Shown piece after piece: positions 46,741 through 58,023 of a stretch of 64,000 nt of DNA (its first letter is position 1; each line of letters begins with the position of its first letter). Source of the stretch: Bimastos eiseni (lineage: Eukaryota; Annelida; Clitellata; Crassiclitellata; Lumbricidae); contig OY365818.1 of NCBI GenBank assembly GCA_959347315.1, positions 7,712,658-7,776,657 on the forward strand. The letters are read 5' to 3'. The position numbers were made by a program, and so were the translations under genes. Below the pieces are notes generated by a model. That model ran no database searches. It was not told the DNA's origin and was given only the letters and a program-made list of their open reading frames with translations.

Positions 46741-47165
46741 AATTCTCCGGACCAGTAATTATTCAATTAAGACGCGCTGCCGAAAATATAATTTGCACGG
46801 ACGCGGGAGTCGTCTCCGTCTTCCTGCGTCAAGTCGGTGGGGGAAGGAAGGGCGACGGATGGAACAACGACGGTTACGGAGGCAGTCACGGCGTCGTTAC
46901 AACGATGTCGTCGTCACAGGTCGAGTGACTGAACTGTAACGACGAATCATGCGATCACGGTGACAGACTGACGACGGTTCCATTGTAATTGGAAAGAAAC
47001 GAGGCGCCCGTTCGTCGAACCTTTTTGTTTCCTATCGAACCCTCCCCTTCGCCATCGCCCTACCCTCTTTTATTACCGGAGTCCCGTTGTCCGCGCCCAC
47101 TTATTCACTTACCCACTCGGTCAGTCACTCGCTTCATTTCCATTTCCATTGCTAGTAGCTACCTG
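46741..47165. other. Non-repetitive, GC-moderate block
   Basis: CCAGTAATTATTCAATTAAG followed by a CG-containing stretch to 46920. No protein family recognised; possibly regulatory. Confidence 0.3.
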
Positions 47166-47204
47166 TGTCTGTGACTAGGTCAGCGCCTGTCTGTCTATGA
47201 ACAT

Positions 47205-47450
47205 GCTGTGTGAGTCTGCATCCCTCTCCTCCTACTCTCTCTTTCTCTCTGTCTCTGTCTGTCTCTGTCTGTCTGTCTCTCTGTGTCTGTCTTTCTTACT
47301 CGCAATGTCCGTGCCTTTGTCTCTGTCTCTACCTCTATCCTTGTCTCTGTCTCCTTCACTGTCTTCTCTCACTGTCTCTCTCTAGTCTCTGTATCTGTGT
47401 GTGTCTCTCTTTGTCTCTATGTATATCTCTCCCCGTCTCTGCCTATCCAC
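47205..47450. repeat. CTGT/CTCT pyrimidine-rich repeat
   Basis: TCTGTCTCTGTCTGTCTC repeats. All frames over it are artefacts. Confidence 0.85.
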
Positions 47451-47839
47451 GCCTCCTTTCCACATATCTCTTTCCATCTTGTCGTATATCTGCCCCCAGT
47501 CCATCCGTCCTCCAGCAGTCTGCCGACTCTACCCACCTGTTCGTCCAACCACCCACCCTTCCATCTACCCTCGACCCTCCCTACAGTCCTAGTATAAACT
47601 GTAAAATGTATGCCTGCGCGCGTATTCCAGTACGCCCATACGCTTTTCACAATCTCATTTTTCAAGTTATATATCCCGTTTGGGTGCATATGAAAAACAT
47701 TAATTTCCAACACATTAATACACGAAAAAACATGCATCGTGCACACATTAAGGCATGATAAACGCATTCAACGCCAGATAAAGACCGGCGCTTTCAGCCC
47801 AGCGAACTCCAGCCTCGTTATTTATTTACAAGACTGGTG

Positions 47840-48060
47840 ATGTTTTTGGAGACAGTGTGTGTGTGCATCCCTGCATCAGTTGTCTCATCCCCGGTGGCTG
47901 TCCGGTGCGGTGCAGGTGCAAACAGGAGGGGCAGTGGCCACAAATCATGTCGCGCTCGGCGTCACACCTGTCGTGGAACCGGTGCCAAGCGTTAATCATC
48001 TGACGCGCAGCCGGATCACCGACGCTAATCCAGGTGAGAGCGACGCTGCTAAGAGGTTTT
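47840..48060 (-). other. Unassigned open stretch, cysteine- and histidine-rich
   Basis: A frame on the minus strand runs for about 70 codons in a GC-rich, non-repetitive island. It reads WISVGDPAARQMINAWHRF, then DRCDAERDMICGHCPSCLHL and HRTGQPPGMRQLMQGC. The CGHCPSC spacing looks like a metal or disulfide cluster. On the plus strand the same island ends in a good donor (CCAG|GTGAGA at 48033). I do not recognise a family. It could be an exon on either strand, a repeat fragment, or chance. Confidence 0.3.
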
Positions 48061-48299
48061 TGTCACATGTCTGCGAAGAGAGAAAGAGAGAGAGAGAGAG
48101 GTTTAAGGTTGGACGCCAGAGCAACCGGTGTCGTATACTCCGGGGATATGTTTCGAATTTAGATATCCACACCTTCTGTCGCCTCTACAATCCACTCATC
48201 TCCTCTCTTCTTCTCTCCTCCCAACCTCCTTACTCCATTACACTACACTACACTAGACAACGCTATTCTTCACTCTACTGGTCTCCACCTCTCCTTAAC

Positions 48300-48345
48300 A
48301 ATAAAATAATAATGATGATGATGATGATGATGATAATAATAATAA
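48300..48345. repeat. (GAT)n/(AAT)n microsatellite
   Basis: GATGATGATGAT then AATAATAAT. Confidence 0.9.
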
Positions 48346-48404
48346 GAAAACTATCTGCCAAGATTAGCCATTCCAGAACAATGCCCCTCTAATTTTTTTA
48401 GAAA

Positions 48405-48417
48405 AAAAATAATAACA

Positions 48418-48484
<67 letters not shown>

Positions 48485-48796
48485 TAATAATAATAGTAAT
48501 AATAGTAATAATAATAATAACAATAATAACAATAATAACAATAATAACAATAATAACAATAATAACAATAACAATAATAATAATAATAACAATAACAATA
48601 ACAATTACAACTACAACTACAACTACAGCAACAGCAACAGCAACAGCAACACCAGCAACACCAGCAACACCAGCAACAGCAACAGCAACAGCAACAACAA
48701 CAACATCAGCAGCAACAACAACAACAACAACAACAACAAGAACAACAGCAGCAGCAGCAACAACAACAACAACAACAACAAGAACAACAGCAGCAG

Positions 48797-48856
<60 letters not shown>

Positions 48857-48930
48857 GAGTAATAATAGTAATAATAATAATAACAAGAATAACAATAATA
48901 ACAATAATAATAATAATAATAATAATAATA
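48405..48930. repeat. Compound trinucleotide block AAT / AAC / AGC
   Basis: Over 500 bp of AAT, AAC, CAACAG and CAGCAG repeats, graded from AAT through AAC to AGC and back. The poly-Leu frames on the minus strand are artefacts. Confidence 0.96.
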
Positions 48931-48971
48931 TTAACTTAAATTTCGGCCGATGAATTATTTTGACATTCTAG

Positions 48972-48973
<2 letters not shown>

Positions 48974-49005
<32 letters not shown>

Positions 49006-49390
49006 CGCCGACCTATAAGGCGCCGTAAACGCAGCCTTAACCACTACAAGGGCGCCGTACAACATAAAAAGAAAATCAGCGGAGAGGATAAGCCTTGGAA
49101 AGCAGAAAAACTTTCAACTTAGATTTGGAGGCGTCTACTGAGTCGGCCAATCTAACGGTAGATGGAACGATAGATTCCAACGCCGCGGACCATCGGCCGA
49201 GAAAGCGCGGTCGCCGAAACGCGACCTCATCCTCCGAACACGAAGATCGGTCTTCGCATATGATCTGAATCGAAGACCGGACGCGGAGGAGTGAGTCCCG
49301 AGGCACAAACCGCGCAAATACTCGGGGGCTAATCCATGACTCGATCTGTAAACGACCACTTTACTACTCTCCTCTCCATACCATTCCATT
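48974..49390 (-). pseudogene. LINE C-terminal relic with (ATT)n 3' tail
   Basis: On the minus strand from 49389: VVYRSSHGLAPEYLRGLC then SRFGDRAFSADGPRRWN, a common C-terminus of CR1/jockey-like LINE proteins (HGLAPxYL, FGDRAFSxxGPxxWN). A frameshift near 49180 leads to the next part in another frame (RLADSVDASKSKLKVFLL-SKAY), then a stop. The untranslated end has GCGCCC.., CGTTTACGGCGCCTTATAGG and then (TTA)n. The copy is 5' truncated and frameshifted. Confidence 0.82.
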
Positions 49391-49403
49391 CCATTCCTTT
49401 CGT

Positions 49404-49577
49404 CAGGGGCGAATAGATAGGTGGGGATCCGGAGGCAAATGCCTCCAATTTCAGGTAGGGAAATAATTTTTTTAGTCTGGGGGTGAAATATCTAAATATA
49501 TTGCCTTCCTGACACTTGGATACTGGGGTTTGCCTCCATCACTCAGCGGGAGAGGATCGACGCCTCTGCCTTTCGTC
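49404..49577 (+). mobile_element. Candidate short MITE with AG(A/G)GGCG ends
   Basis: The left end TCAGGGGCGAATAGATAGG and the right end GGATCGACGCCTCTGCC (reverse GGCAGAGGCGTCGATCC) are approximate inverted repeats. The interior has GGAGGCAAATGCCTCC. It is about 170 bp. Confidence 0.4.
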
Positions 49578-49984
49578 TCCTGTAAACTCCTCTTTCCTCT
49601 CCTGTCCTCTCACCCTTCTACCTATCATCATATCATAATTTGGGGGACCCTTCATTTCCGGACACAGTTTATATATCAATCAATGTTTCTTTTTTAAAGT
49701 TTTTATTTAAACCAAGACAAATCATGATTTAAAATATGTGCAGGAGAGTGGAGAAACGATGGTTCAAAGGTAGACCTACATATAGAACCTAAAAGGGCCA
49801 ACGCCCCGCTTGCTGGGTATCCCCAATAGCTTTGCAGTAACATGAGTACGCAGACGGATATGGTAGCAAATATATACCGTAAATATGTGGCACAACCTAT
49901 GTGTACTACATTGATTTATAAAACACGTGACGTACAACAGTAATTAGGACGCATCTTTTGGCAGTGGGGCCGAAATGCACGCTC

Positions 49985-50160
49985 TGGCCTGCGTACTCGT
50001 TGAGCTAATGGTCATGAATATAGCTCTAGACAAGTCCCTCGGGGCAATTTAAATATTCATGCAAGCGCGCGAGGCGAATGCGTGCCCGGGCACGTACGTG
50101 CATCGAAATCAACGCTTAATTAAGGCTTTAATTAATGTAATCAATTATTCATGTGAATAA
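49985..50160. promoter_or_regulatory. TAATTA-rich, CG-containing block; candidate enhancer
   Basis: Two perfect TTAATTAA palindromes (50116-50123 and 50128-50135), ATCAATTATTCATG after them, and three ATTCATG/TCATGAAT-type sites. They surround a palindromic GCCCGGGCACGTACGTGC. No open frame. Homeodomain proteins bind TAATTA, so an enhancer is possible. Confidence 0.35.
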
Positions 50161-50547
50161 TAATAATAATAATACTGCATGGGTGTGAGCAAGCAGGGAC
50201 GAAATGGCGAAAGCAATGTCTGGTAGATGCAGATATGACTGTGAACAAAACGATATGACGTTGAATCAAGTAACTGTGGCCTGCTACACGCCAATGAAAA
50301 TCAGGTATATGTATCTAGTGTCTCAGTGAGCAGGGATGCGTGCATTCTACGAAGTATTTGTTGGAATCGCATAACAGGAAGATTCGAAGTATTAATAAAC
50401 AAAGATAGACGGATACTACGATGAATGACGATGATACAAATGAGGATATTTCATAACTTGGATCACACGGAGGGAATAATGGACGTGACAGTTGACTGAT
50501 GACAATTTATGTCACTGAATCATACCAAAATGGCAGGCGTCATGAAC

Positions 50548-50785
50548 TGATGATGATGATGATGATGATGACGATGATGATGATGATGAGGATGATGATA
50601 ATGCTAATGTTGTTGTTATTGCTGCTGCTGTTGCTAATGATGACAAAGATGATGGTGACGATGACGACGACGGTGACGACGATGACGACGAAAGCGATGA
50701 TGATGACGATATCATTGCTGCAGCTGCTGCTGCTGATGATGATGACAATGCTGATGATGATGTCGAAGGAGAAGACAATTATCAG
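50548..50785. repeat. (GAT)n / GAC / GCT compound trinucleotide repeat
   Basis: GATGATGATGAC runs with TGCTGCTGCTG segments. Met/Thr- and Ser-rich frames are artefacts. Confidence 0.92.
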
Positions 50786-50897
50786 CCAAAAGTAATAAAT
50801 TTGTAAACTAAATATCATGGTGGCTAACGAGTTAGCTCACGGTAAACAATCCTCGGATCATTCATCGACACATCTGGACAAACAACCACCCCAAATT

Positions 50898-50990
50898 CGA
50901 TGCAGCGCTCATGAATAAGCTGGTGCCCCGCTCGTAGCATTAGAGAAGCGCCTTAGAAATTCAGGGTTTCAGATTACGAAACAAGATGTC
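50898..50990 (+). mobile_element. Dispersed repeat family 1 copy
   Basis: GCTCATGAATAAGCTGGTGC, CCCGCTCGTAGCATTAGAG, AAGCGCCTTAGAAATTCAGG, then TTTCAGATTACG. Confidence 0.6.
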
Positions 50991-52780
50991 TGATGGCTAA
51001 ATCCACGCGGCATTGATCAACTTGCACCTGGAGCTTTTAAGATAACATGCCTGTACATCAGAGACTGTACAGGGTCAAAATACATCATAAAAACTTTCGT
51101 CTTAACATTTTTTAAAGGTCGATGCGGAACGCCTGCGGCTGCTACATGGATATGCGATTCGAGGTCCTTCCTCCTGCGCGGAGAAACCATGAGCGATAAT
51201 AGCGGATTGTTGTAAGCTGTCACGTGACTTGGACCGGAAGCGGGACTGAGGGAACGTGGTGGAATAAAAGCCGTCGGGCAGAACGAGCTGGTCGGCCATC
51301 TTGAGACGGAAGTGACGTCGGAGGAAGGTGCCGGCGTTAGATATCGCGTTACAGTGATCCAGCCGCGAAACTGTTTGCTTAATCGGCGCGCAAAACGAGC
51401 TTGCATCTGAGAGGTTAATCGGGGGGTTCATGTCGAACAGATAGTGTTTGCCTTGGACCCTTTAACCCCACGTCATGATGGCGCTAATGCGGTTCGTAGG
51501 GCAGCTAATACCTGTCTAGATAATGCATTGATACAACTGCAGTGGCGAAAATAGATCAATATCTCCTTAAATGTATAACCGATACCATAACAAAATATTT
51601 TTTTGATCACTGTCAATTCATCAGAAAAATGGTTCCGCTAACAGGGTCACCCATTACGTAGGTGGTTGTTGTCAGTATTAGTAGGTATACTGATAATTAA
51701 CTGTAAGTTTTTAAAGAAAAAGATACTTCGTTAGTTAATTAAACAAAATCTTATAAGATATAGGCTCGAAGTAGAACGATATAACATTCCTTAGTTACAA
51801 ATATATTTGTTAAATGCCACAGTTAAAAATTCGCATTGTAATAATAATTATTATGAACACGCGGTTTACGTTTAAACAAAAAGACGTTGTTTATGTATGC
51901 ACGTGTGTATATGTGGGCGCGTAGTCAAGTAAATAGCACTAAGCAATTTATGTAGATGCTTTACCCCGTCACATTTCATCAAAGCCGACGAATGCTACAA
52001 CGCCCTTTGACCCAGAAAGCGTCTTCAAAAAGACGCGATGGTCTAACAAGGAAAGATTCGAAGAGATCCCTGGAGAGAAATGAAACCAATATATACGGTC
52101 CTGTAAATCGGTCGAGAAACATATATTCAGAGATAGTCTGTTCAAACACGCTCTCGGCGTTTGACGTCTACATGTAGAAGCAAATGAACGAGGACTGTAC
52201 TGTCTAAGCGGATTTCGCTCCATGTCCTATTGCCTCGTCTCTCGTTACCTCGGATTGTTCCCCTGTGTATCTTTCGCATTCGTATTTGCTTTCTCGATAT
52301 CTCTGTCTATTTCGATGTAGCTGATGTCTCCAATTTTTGCGATTTATCAACCGATCTGTTTCGTCAACTTTCAATGTTGTTACCCGTTTGGTTGGTTCTT
52401 TGACATCCGTCCCATTGTTTTGTTCCCTGTGGTTTCGCCTCTCCCTCCTCTACGGTATCCCTCCACTGCCTTATATTTCCTTTGCCCTATCCTCCGTTCC
52501 ATTGTTTGCTTTCCAATATCCTACTTCCTGTGTCCACGTCTCTCCCCTAAAAATTGTGCCCTGTCTCCTTTATTTCTACTCTCTTGTTTTTCCCTCTGCC
52601 CCATTTCATACTGTCCTGTTTTTACTGTAAACGACCCAACTCGTTCCATAAAACGGAAATCAAACGCTAGCACGCATCCGCTTATGTTGTGGTCAAACTC
52701 GAAGACGTTTGTATATAATTAGGGCTTTTGTATGCATGCGTCTCATGAATGTATACAAATATAATGTAAAACATTACATG
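50991..52780. other. Unassigned sequence; possible old retroelement at 51000-51440
   Basis: Minus frames at 51017-51431 include SRLDHCNAIS, which resembles the SRLDYCNAL segment seen in LINE proteins. No further LINE motif follows in frame, so I leave it unassigned. A pyrimidine-rich stretch runs from 52230 to 52620. No gene seen. Confidence 0.35.
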
Positions 52781-52782
52781 CA

Positions 52783-52988
52783 TGCATGCATGCATGTATG
52801 TATGTATGTATGTATGTATGTATGTATGTATGTATGTATGTATGTATGTATGTATGTATGTATGTATGTATGTATGTATGTATGTATGTATGTATGTATG
52901 TATGTTTTTTTATGTATGTATGTATGTATGTATGTATGTATGTATGTATGTATGTATGTATGTATGTATGTGTGTATGTATGTATAAA
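52783..52988. repeat. (ATGT)n microsatellite, about 50 units
   Basis: TATGTATGTATG, interrupted once by TTTTTTTA at about 52905. Met/Tyr/Val/Cys- and His/Thr/Ile/Tyr-rich frames are artefacts. Confidence 0.97.
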
Positions 52989-53009
52989 TATTTATGTGCA
53001 TGAGTGTGT

Positions 53010-54040
53010 ATGTAATATGTGTGTCTGTATAGGTGTGTGCATGTATCCGTGTGTATATGACAAGAAGCATGCGTGTGTGTGTCCGTGTGTGTGCTTGTGT
53101 GCCTGCGTGTGTTTGTGCGAATGTACGTGTGTTCTGTTCTAATCGAAGAACGGCGACGAGAAGACATAAAGGCAACATTGTATTGCGTCCGTCGTCATCT
53201 CGGCTGCTGAGGATGCTGAATATGCTGCGTCTGGTCCGCGGGGTCGTCTTCGTTTCCACGCAACACCATTCGAAGTAATTGAATTAATGACAGAGTTTAT
53301 GACATCGACCGCACTGTCGGCATCTCTTTGAAAGCGTCTACACTATCTGCAGCCCAATCCATCCTCCGTATCATTCCTCTACCACCCTATCCCTCCCTCT
53401 GCTTCAAACCCCTCTGTCATCTCCCAGCTTTGTCCTATCCCTCATCTACCCTACAATTTATCTGCCTTATACCTTCTCTCCTCTATCTCTCCTCATATCT
53501 TGATTAACATACAATTAATCGATTAATCTCCAAAGTGTTAATACTATTAAAATCGATTGATTTGGTATACCTTTTGCGTAATGAGTGAAAAAAGTGAAAG
53601 ATGCAGTCGCTAAGTTATTCAATACCTTCTTTCCACTAACATTATTTCAATCATTCCACATTCAATTCAATTCAATCCAATATTCGTTAAATCATAATCA
53701 AGCATAAAACCTACAACTTAATTTAAAGAGTGCATTCATAAAGTAATCCACGTAATCTGCATTCTGTAAAAAATTACTATTATTATATAATCTCAAAAAC
53801 AAATCATCGATCTTCACAGTACCAGCGATAGAGGAAAATACCTTTTAACATAATATCTATATATTTAAAAATAATCTGTTAAATAGGAAACTAATATATA
53901 AGCGCCTATTCATTTGTGACATTCATAGTTATAATACTTTCATATCAATATTAAATATACAAATTTAGGTGTAAATAAGGTACTCGTGTGTTTATTTCTG
54001 TTTTGAGATATAATGGTTCTTAAATATACGCATTTAACGT
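53010..54040. other. No gene recognised
   Basis: TGTG-rich to about 53120, pyrimidine-rich at 53370-53490, AT-rich afterwards with TTCAATTCAATTCAAT at about 53660. Confidence 0.45.
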
Positions 54041-54050
54041 GACTATTATG

Positions 54051-54058
54051 TATAAAAG
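54051..54058 (+). promoter_or_regulatory. Candidate TATA box (TATAAAAG)
   Basis: TATAAAAGGCGGCG is a near-ideal TATA box with a GC-rich downstream flank (the BREd position). The first ATG follows at 54088. No independent evidence of transcription. Confidence 0.4.
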
Positions 54059-54138
54059 GCGGCGCTTTGTGCGTCTTCTTTGTTAACATGGATCTTGATA
54101 TATACTCCGTTCGTGACTCTCTCCCTCGAGAACTATGA

Positions 54139-54330
54139 ATGACGGAGGCAATTTGGAGAGTAATTGATGAAAATCAGCGTTCCATAGACGAAACGAATTA
54201 CGATTACGCTCCCGCAGAGGATGGAAAGCCGACTCGATTTAATTGGCGGACTGCTGAGTCGGAGGAGATTACGTGGCCGAAAAGACCTCATCGAAAGAGA
54301 TCTCTCTTAAAGGAGCATGTAATTATATGA
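54139..54330 (+). CDS. Candidate small ORF, 63 codons, downstream of a TATA box
   Basis: Encodes a charged, low-hydrophobicity peptide starting MTEAIWRVIDENQRSIDETN and ending with a basic PKRPHRKRSLLKEHVII. The region is not repetitive and is GC-richer than its flanks. Against it: two earlier ATGs (54088 with a 16-codon frame, and 54135) precede it, the base at -3 is T, and I recognise no family. It could also be non-coding regulatory DNA, since GTAATTGATGAAAATCA lies inside it. Treat as hypothetical. Confidence 0.25.
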   Translation: MTEAIWRVIDENQRSIDETNYDYAPAEDGKPTRFNWRTAESEEITWPKRPHRKRSLLKEHVII

Positions 54331-54559
54331 GAGGAAAACAATACGTGAACGAAACCCAAACGAGGAATAGAAACAAGTGTTTATATATATATATATATTA
54401 ATAATATTGGTTATATTTAGTATATTATAGCTGTATATGTATATATACGTTATAGTGTTGGACACAGATATATACAAAGCACATTTGTTTACGTTTGCAT
54501 GTGCACGGTTTAGTTACATGAACAGCAGACATAATGAGAGCATAGCAACACTCCCACAC

Positions 54560-54690
54560 GCACGCACGAACACACACACACACACACACACACACATGCA
54601 CCTACACACACCTACGCACCCACCTACACACATATACACACACATATACACACACACGCCTACACACACCTACACACACATAACTCTTAA
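54560..54690. repeat. (CA)n microsatellite with CACCTACACA units
   Basis: CACACACACACACA, then CCTACACACACC units. Confidence 0.9.
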
Positions 54691-55595
54691 ATGCAAGAAC
54701 TGGTTGAAGCCCATATAGCGTAGACACTATGATTGTCTCTAAACTGGGGATCCTTTGCACTTACCAAAGTGCATCGGACATTCCTAGCGTGACCCTATGT
54801 ATTGTGAATACTATGTATAATTGGTTACCATTGTGAGGTGCTAAGTTGGCACATGGATACTGAGACTGAGGGCCAGTGCATTTTGATCATGATAGTGACA
54901 AAAAACGCTTGGCGTGGTAGACAACTATTCTGTCTGGACATGGAAATTGTGGAGTCTGCAGACAGACATTCACTTTTGATTTCTAAGGTAGATTATTCTC
55001 AGACGCTCGAGGTGATTGCATATAAAGAAGTAAGGTAATTAAAAGCGGTCACTGTCGGAAAATTAAGCGGGAGGAAATGATAATATTATTGTGCCGATTG
55101 AATAATTTTTAATTAGAAAGATTTAATTAATCAACTAAACTTACTAGGTATTTTGAGGCGCATAAGACACTAGCGAGATGGAGAAATGATGGTCGAAATT
55201 CGGTCGAATGGCAGTGAGTGAGTTTATCTGCAAGACTTGATATATGTTTTAGCAAAGGAAGATCTATGATGGTTAAAGTTAATACTATAATCTCAACGCA
55301 TTTGATTCAGAGAGCCACGTGAGCATGGAACCAGACAGAACGGAATAATTGGTAATAATATTTCAATGATTCTTTGTGCAACTTTAATTATGTGACTTTA
55401 CTTAATTTTTTAGTTTAATTTATTTTATTTCTGCTAATTAACTTATTTTTAGTTTCACTGATTTTAAACTGTACATTGATATATTGATAATTGTATTACT
55501 TGAGTTTGCCTGTGCCATCAAGTGTGCTTAGTATCAAGTCATCGTATAGTCATTTGAGAATTTCTTCATTGCGCAGATCAAATATTCCGGAGAGG
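54691..55595. other. No gene recognised
   Basis: AT-rich. A 66-codon frame at 54838-55038 lacks family similarity. Confidence 0.4.
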
Positions 55596-55599
55596 TCAA

Positions 55600-55624
55600 G
55601 AGAGGGAGGCAGAGAGAGAGAGAG

Positions 55625-55685
<61 letters not shown>

Positions 55686-55830
55686 ACAGGGAAGCAGGCA
55701 GGCAGGTAGAAAGGCAGAGAGGAAGTAGGAGGAAGATGGAGGGAAGGGAGAGAGGGAGAGACAAGGAGGCATGCAATCAGAGAGGAAGAGAGACACAGAC
55801 AGAAAGACAGAGTGACAGAGAGAGACCTAG
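55600..55830. repeat. (GA)n microsatellite and GA/GGCA-rich tail
   Basis: AGAGAGAGAGAG of about 60 bp, then AGGCAGGCAGG and AGACAGA units. Confidence 0.9.
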
Positions 55831-57105
55831 GACGTGTTTTAGTAGCTAAGCAAAAGACCTCTCCAGCAACAGCCCAGCAGAGACGGCATTTAGCATAGGT
55901 CCTTCATTCAGTTCCTTTTATATGATCTGAGACGCCGATGCTTGCAAAAGATGCGGGAGGAAGAAGGCAAAGAAAGGAGAAAAGATGCCGACCATTTGCA
56001 TGCTGCTGCTGCTGCAACAGTGGCCTCGGTACCGCGGAAAACAAAAGCCCGAAGCGTCCAGGTATATTATACTCGCACAGGTATGCACAGGTACGGACCT
56101 GTCGCATGGTCGGCCGCACGTAGACTTGCGCATGACCGAAGATTAACGGAATAAAGAGTTCCAAATTTACAACCATCAATTCGTCTATAAATAATTATGT
56201 ATATTATATACCCACTATATATCGATATATATATATATACTAGATACCTATGGATATATATATATAAATATATGAGTATATCTATTATATATGCCTGTAT
56301 AGATATAAGTATATGTGCGTATCAATGGTGTATTGATCGTAGCACCAAGAATAGACTAAGGTATACATGTAAAGCATTCCATGGAGCTCGTTGTATTATT
56401 GTGAACATAAGGACACATTTGTCGTTGGCACGATTTCCGCTATTATTCATTGATATATTTTGACCTGATGCGGAATTCCTGTCTGAATGGACCTTAAAAT
56501 AGAAACATTGCGCACCGGACGCGATACGTACGATACGCGTCAGTGATAACATGTGCACACCTGTGAATAAAATGTACGTATATCCCATAATAATTATAAA
56601 CCTTTTATACAAAGTCAAGCAGACTAATGGAGTAATAGAAATGAACAAGCAACGCAGAAGCGTATTTCTGCTTATATTTCTATGACCCATCAACATATAT
56701 TGACCTAGGATTTTCACAGTGTAAATGACTGCATTGTAAACACGTGTGTGCGTTTAGAGAACAATTGACATCAAGGCTGCGTCTATACGCCCACGAGAAT
56801 GCGCGCTTCGATTGTTCTATTTTTCATGCGAATGCAGACGCTGGTGCCCTAACATCATCGATTACAATGTGTAGGCTACTCGCAGCGGATATATATATAT
56901 ATATACACATATAGATATATATATTATGTGTGTATGACTGTATGTGTGTATGGCATACTTTCAGACATTTAGAGGCAAATAAAGACTTAGGCCTATGCAA
57001 CGCATTGGAGCTAGTTTCTAGTTGCGATTTTTTATTCAGTCTGAAAAAAAGATTTGGTTTTTTCACAATTGTTTTCTCTAGATATATAAACATCCGCTTT
57101 GACTA
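55831..57105. other. No gene recognised
   Basis: 55940-56155 is GC-richer and open in several frames (up to 91 codons) but without a family match. AT dinucleotide runs at 56220-56290 and 56888-56935. Confidence 0.4.
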
Positions 57106-57109
57106 TTGA

Positions 57110-57292
57110 CTCCAAAGTCTCTTTTTCTGTTTTATTTGCCTAAATGTTATAAATTACTTATGTGGCCCTACCTAGCGGGACTATTTATTGTCCTCTCTGG
57201 GTTCCATGTTGTTGCTGACTGGTGGTAAATAATTGTTATTTCTGTTCCGATTTCAATGGCCTTAATAAAATGAATTGAATTGAACACAGGCC
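57110..57292 (+). mobile_element. LINE-type 3' end with (TTGAA)n tail
   Basis: GGCCTTAATAAAATGAATTGAATTGAAC: AATAAA followed by a 5-bp tail, in a style common to non-LTR elements. The upstream part (TGCTGACTGGTGGTAAATAA) is presumably its 3' UTR. Confidence 0.5.
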
Positions 57293-57329
57293 CATAAACA
57301 CATTATGTATGCACATAAAGATTCATACA

Positions 57330-57600
57330 ACGCATATACATGTATATATATACATGTGTATGTGTACCTGTATATATGTATATTATGTATAAATCAGCAC
57401 ATATATATATATATATGTTGTGTGTATGTTGTATTTCTGTCTTGTCTGTCTGTCTGAATGTATGTATGTATGGCTGTAGGAAGGTATATATATATATGTA
57501 TATATATGTATATATATATGTATATATATATGTATATATATACAGATATATATGTATATATATATATATAGGTACACATATATACATATAAAAATACATA
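57330..57600. repeat. TATG/(TA)n microsatellite cluster
   Basis: ATATATATGTATATATATG units. Tyr/Ile- and Met/Tyr-rich frames are artefacts. Confidence 0.93.
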
Positions 57601-57659
57601 GGCCCTCAGAGACATAACTGTGAATGCAACTAGACATTTTGTCTACATTTATCGTCGCA

Positions 57660-57717
57660 TCAACGAAGGGAGGAGGGCAACGCTAATGATCTTTGTTATC
57701 ACACAGCGTCGTTAAAC
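57660..57717 (+). mobile_element. Dispersed repeat family 2 copy (best preserved)
   Basis: GGAGGAGGGCAACGCTAATG, ATCTTTGTTATCACACAGCG, TCGTTAAACTG. Confidence 0.6.
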
Positions 57718-57822
57718 TGAGGCTGCTATCAATATTCCATTCGCCATAATTGGAATTGTAAGCGTTCGTTTATATGGTTCCTCTCAGAAAGAACTGATTA
57801 GCCGACTTGATCGTACTGGAGC

Positions 57823-57928
57823 ATTGTACATACCAATGCATTGTACATACCAATGCATTGTACATACCAATGCATTGTACATACCAATGCATTGTACATA
57901 CCAATGCATTGTACATGCCAATGCATTG
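57823..57928. repeat. 17-bp minisatellite CATTGTACATACCAATG
   Basis: Six units and a partial. Each unit junction forms the palindrome CAATGCATTG, and TGTACA lies in the middle, so the array is rich in overlapping hairpins. Confidence 0.93.
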
Positions 57929-58023
57929 TTTCATGCGGTCAGGTCTTTGTGTCCGAGTCAGTCAATTGTGGCCGCGATTCGGTCCCTGCTTAGGGATGGT
58001 AGCCCACACTCGTAAGCATATGC

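Noticed and set aside
48398..48930. Poly-leucine frames as transmembrane proteins
   Set aside because: Translation of AAT/AAC/AGC trinucleotide repeats.
51017..51431. A second LINE reverse transcriptase relic (SRLDHCNAIS)
   Set aside because: One short similarity only, with no following in-frame LINE motif. Listed as unassigned.
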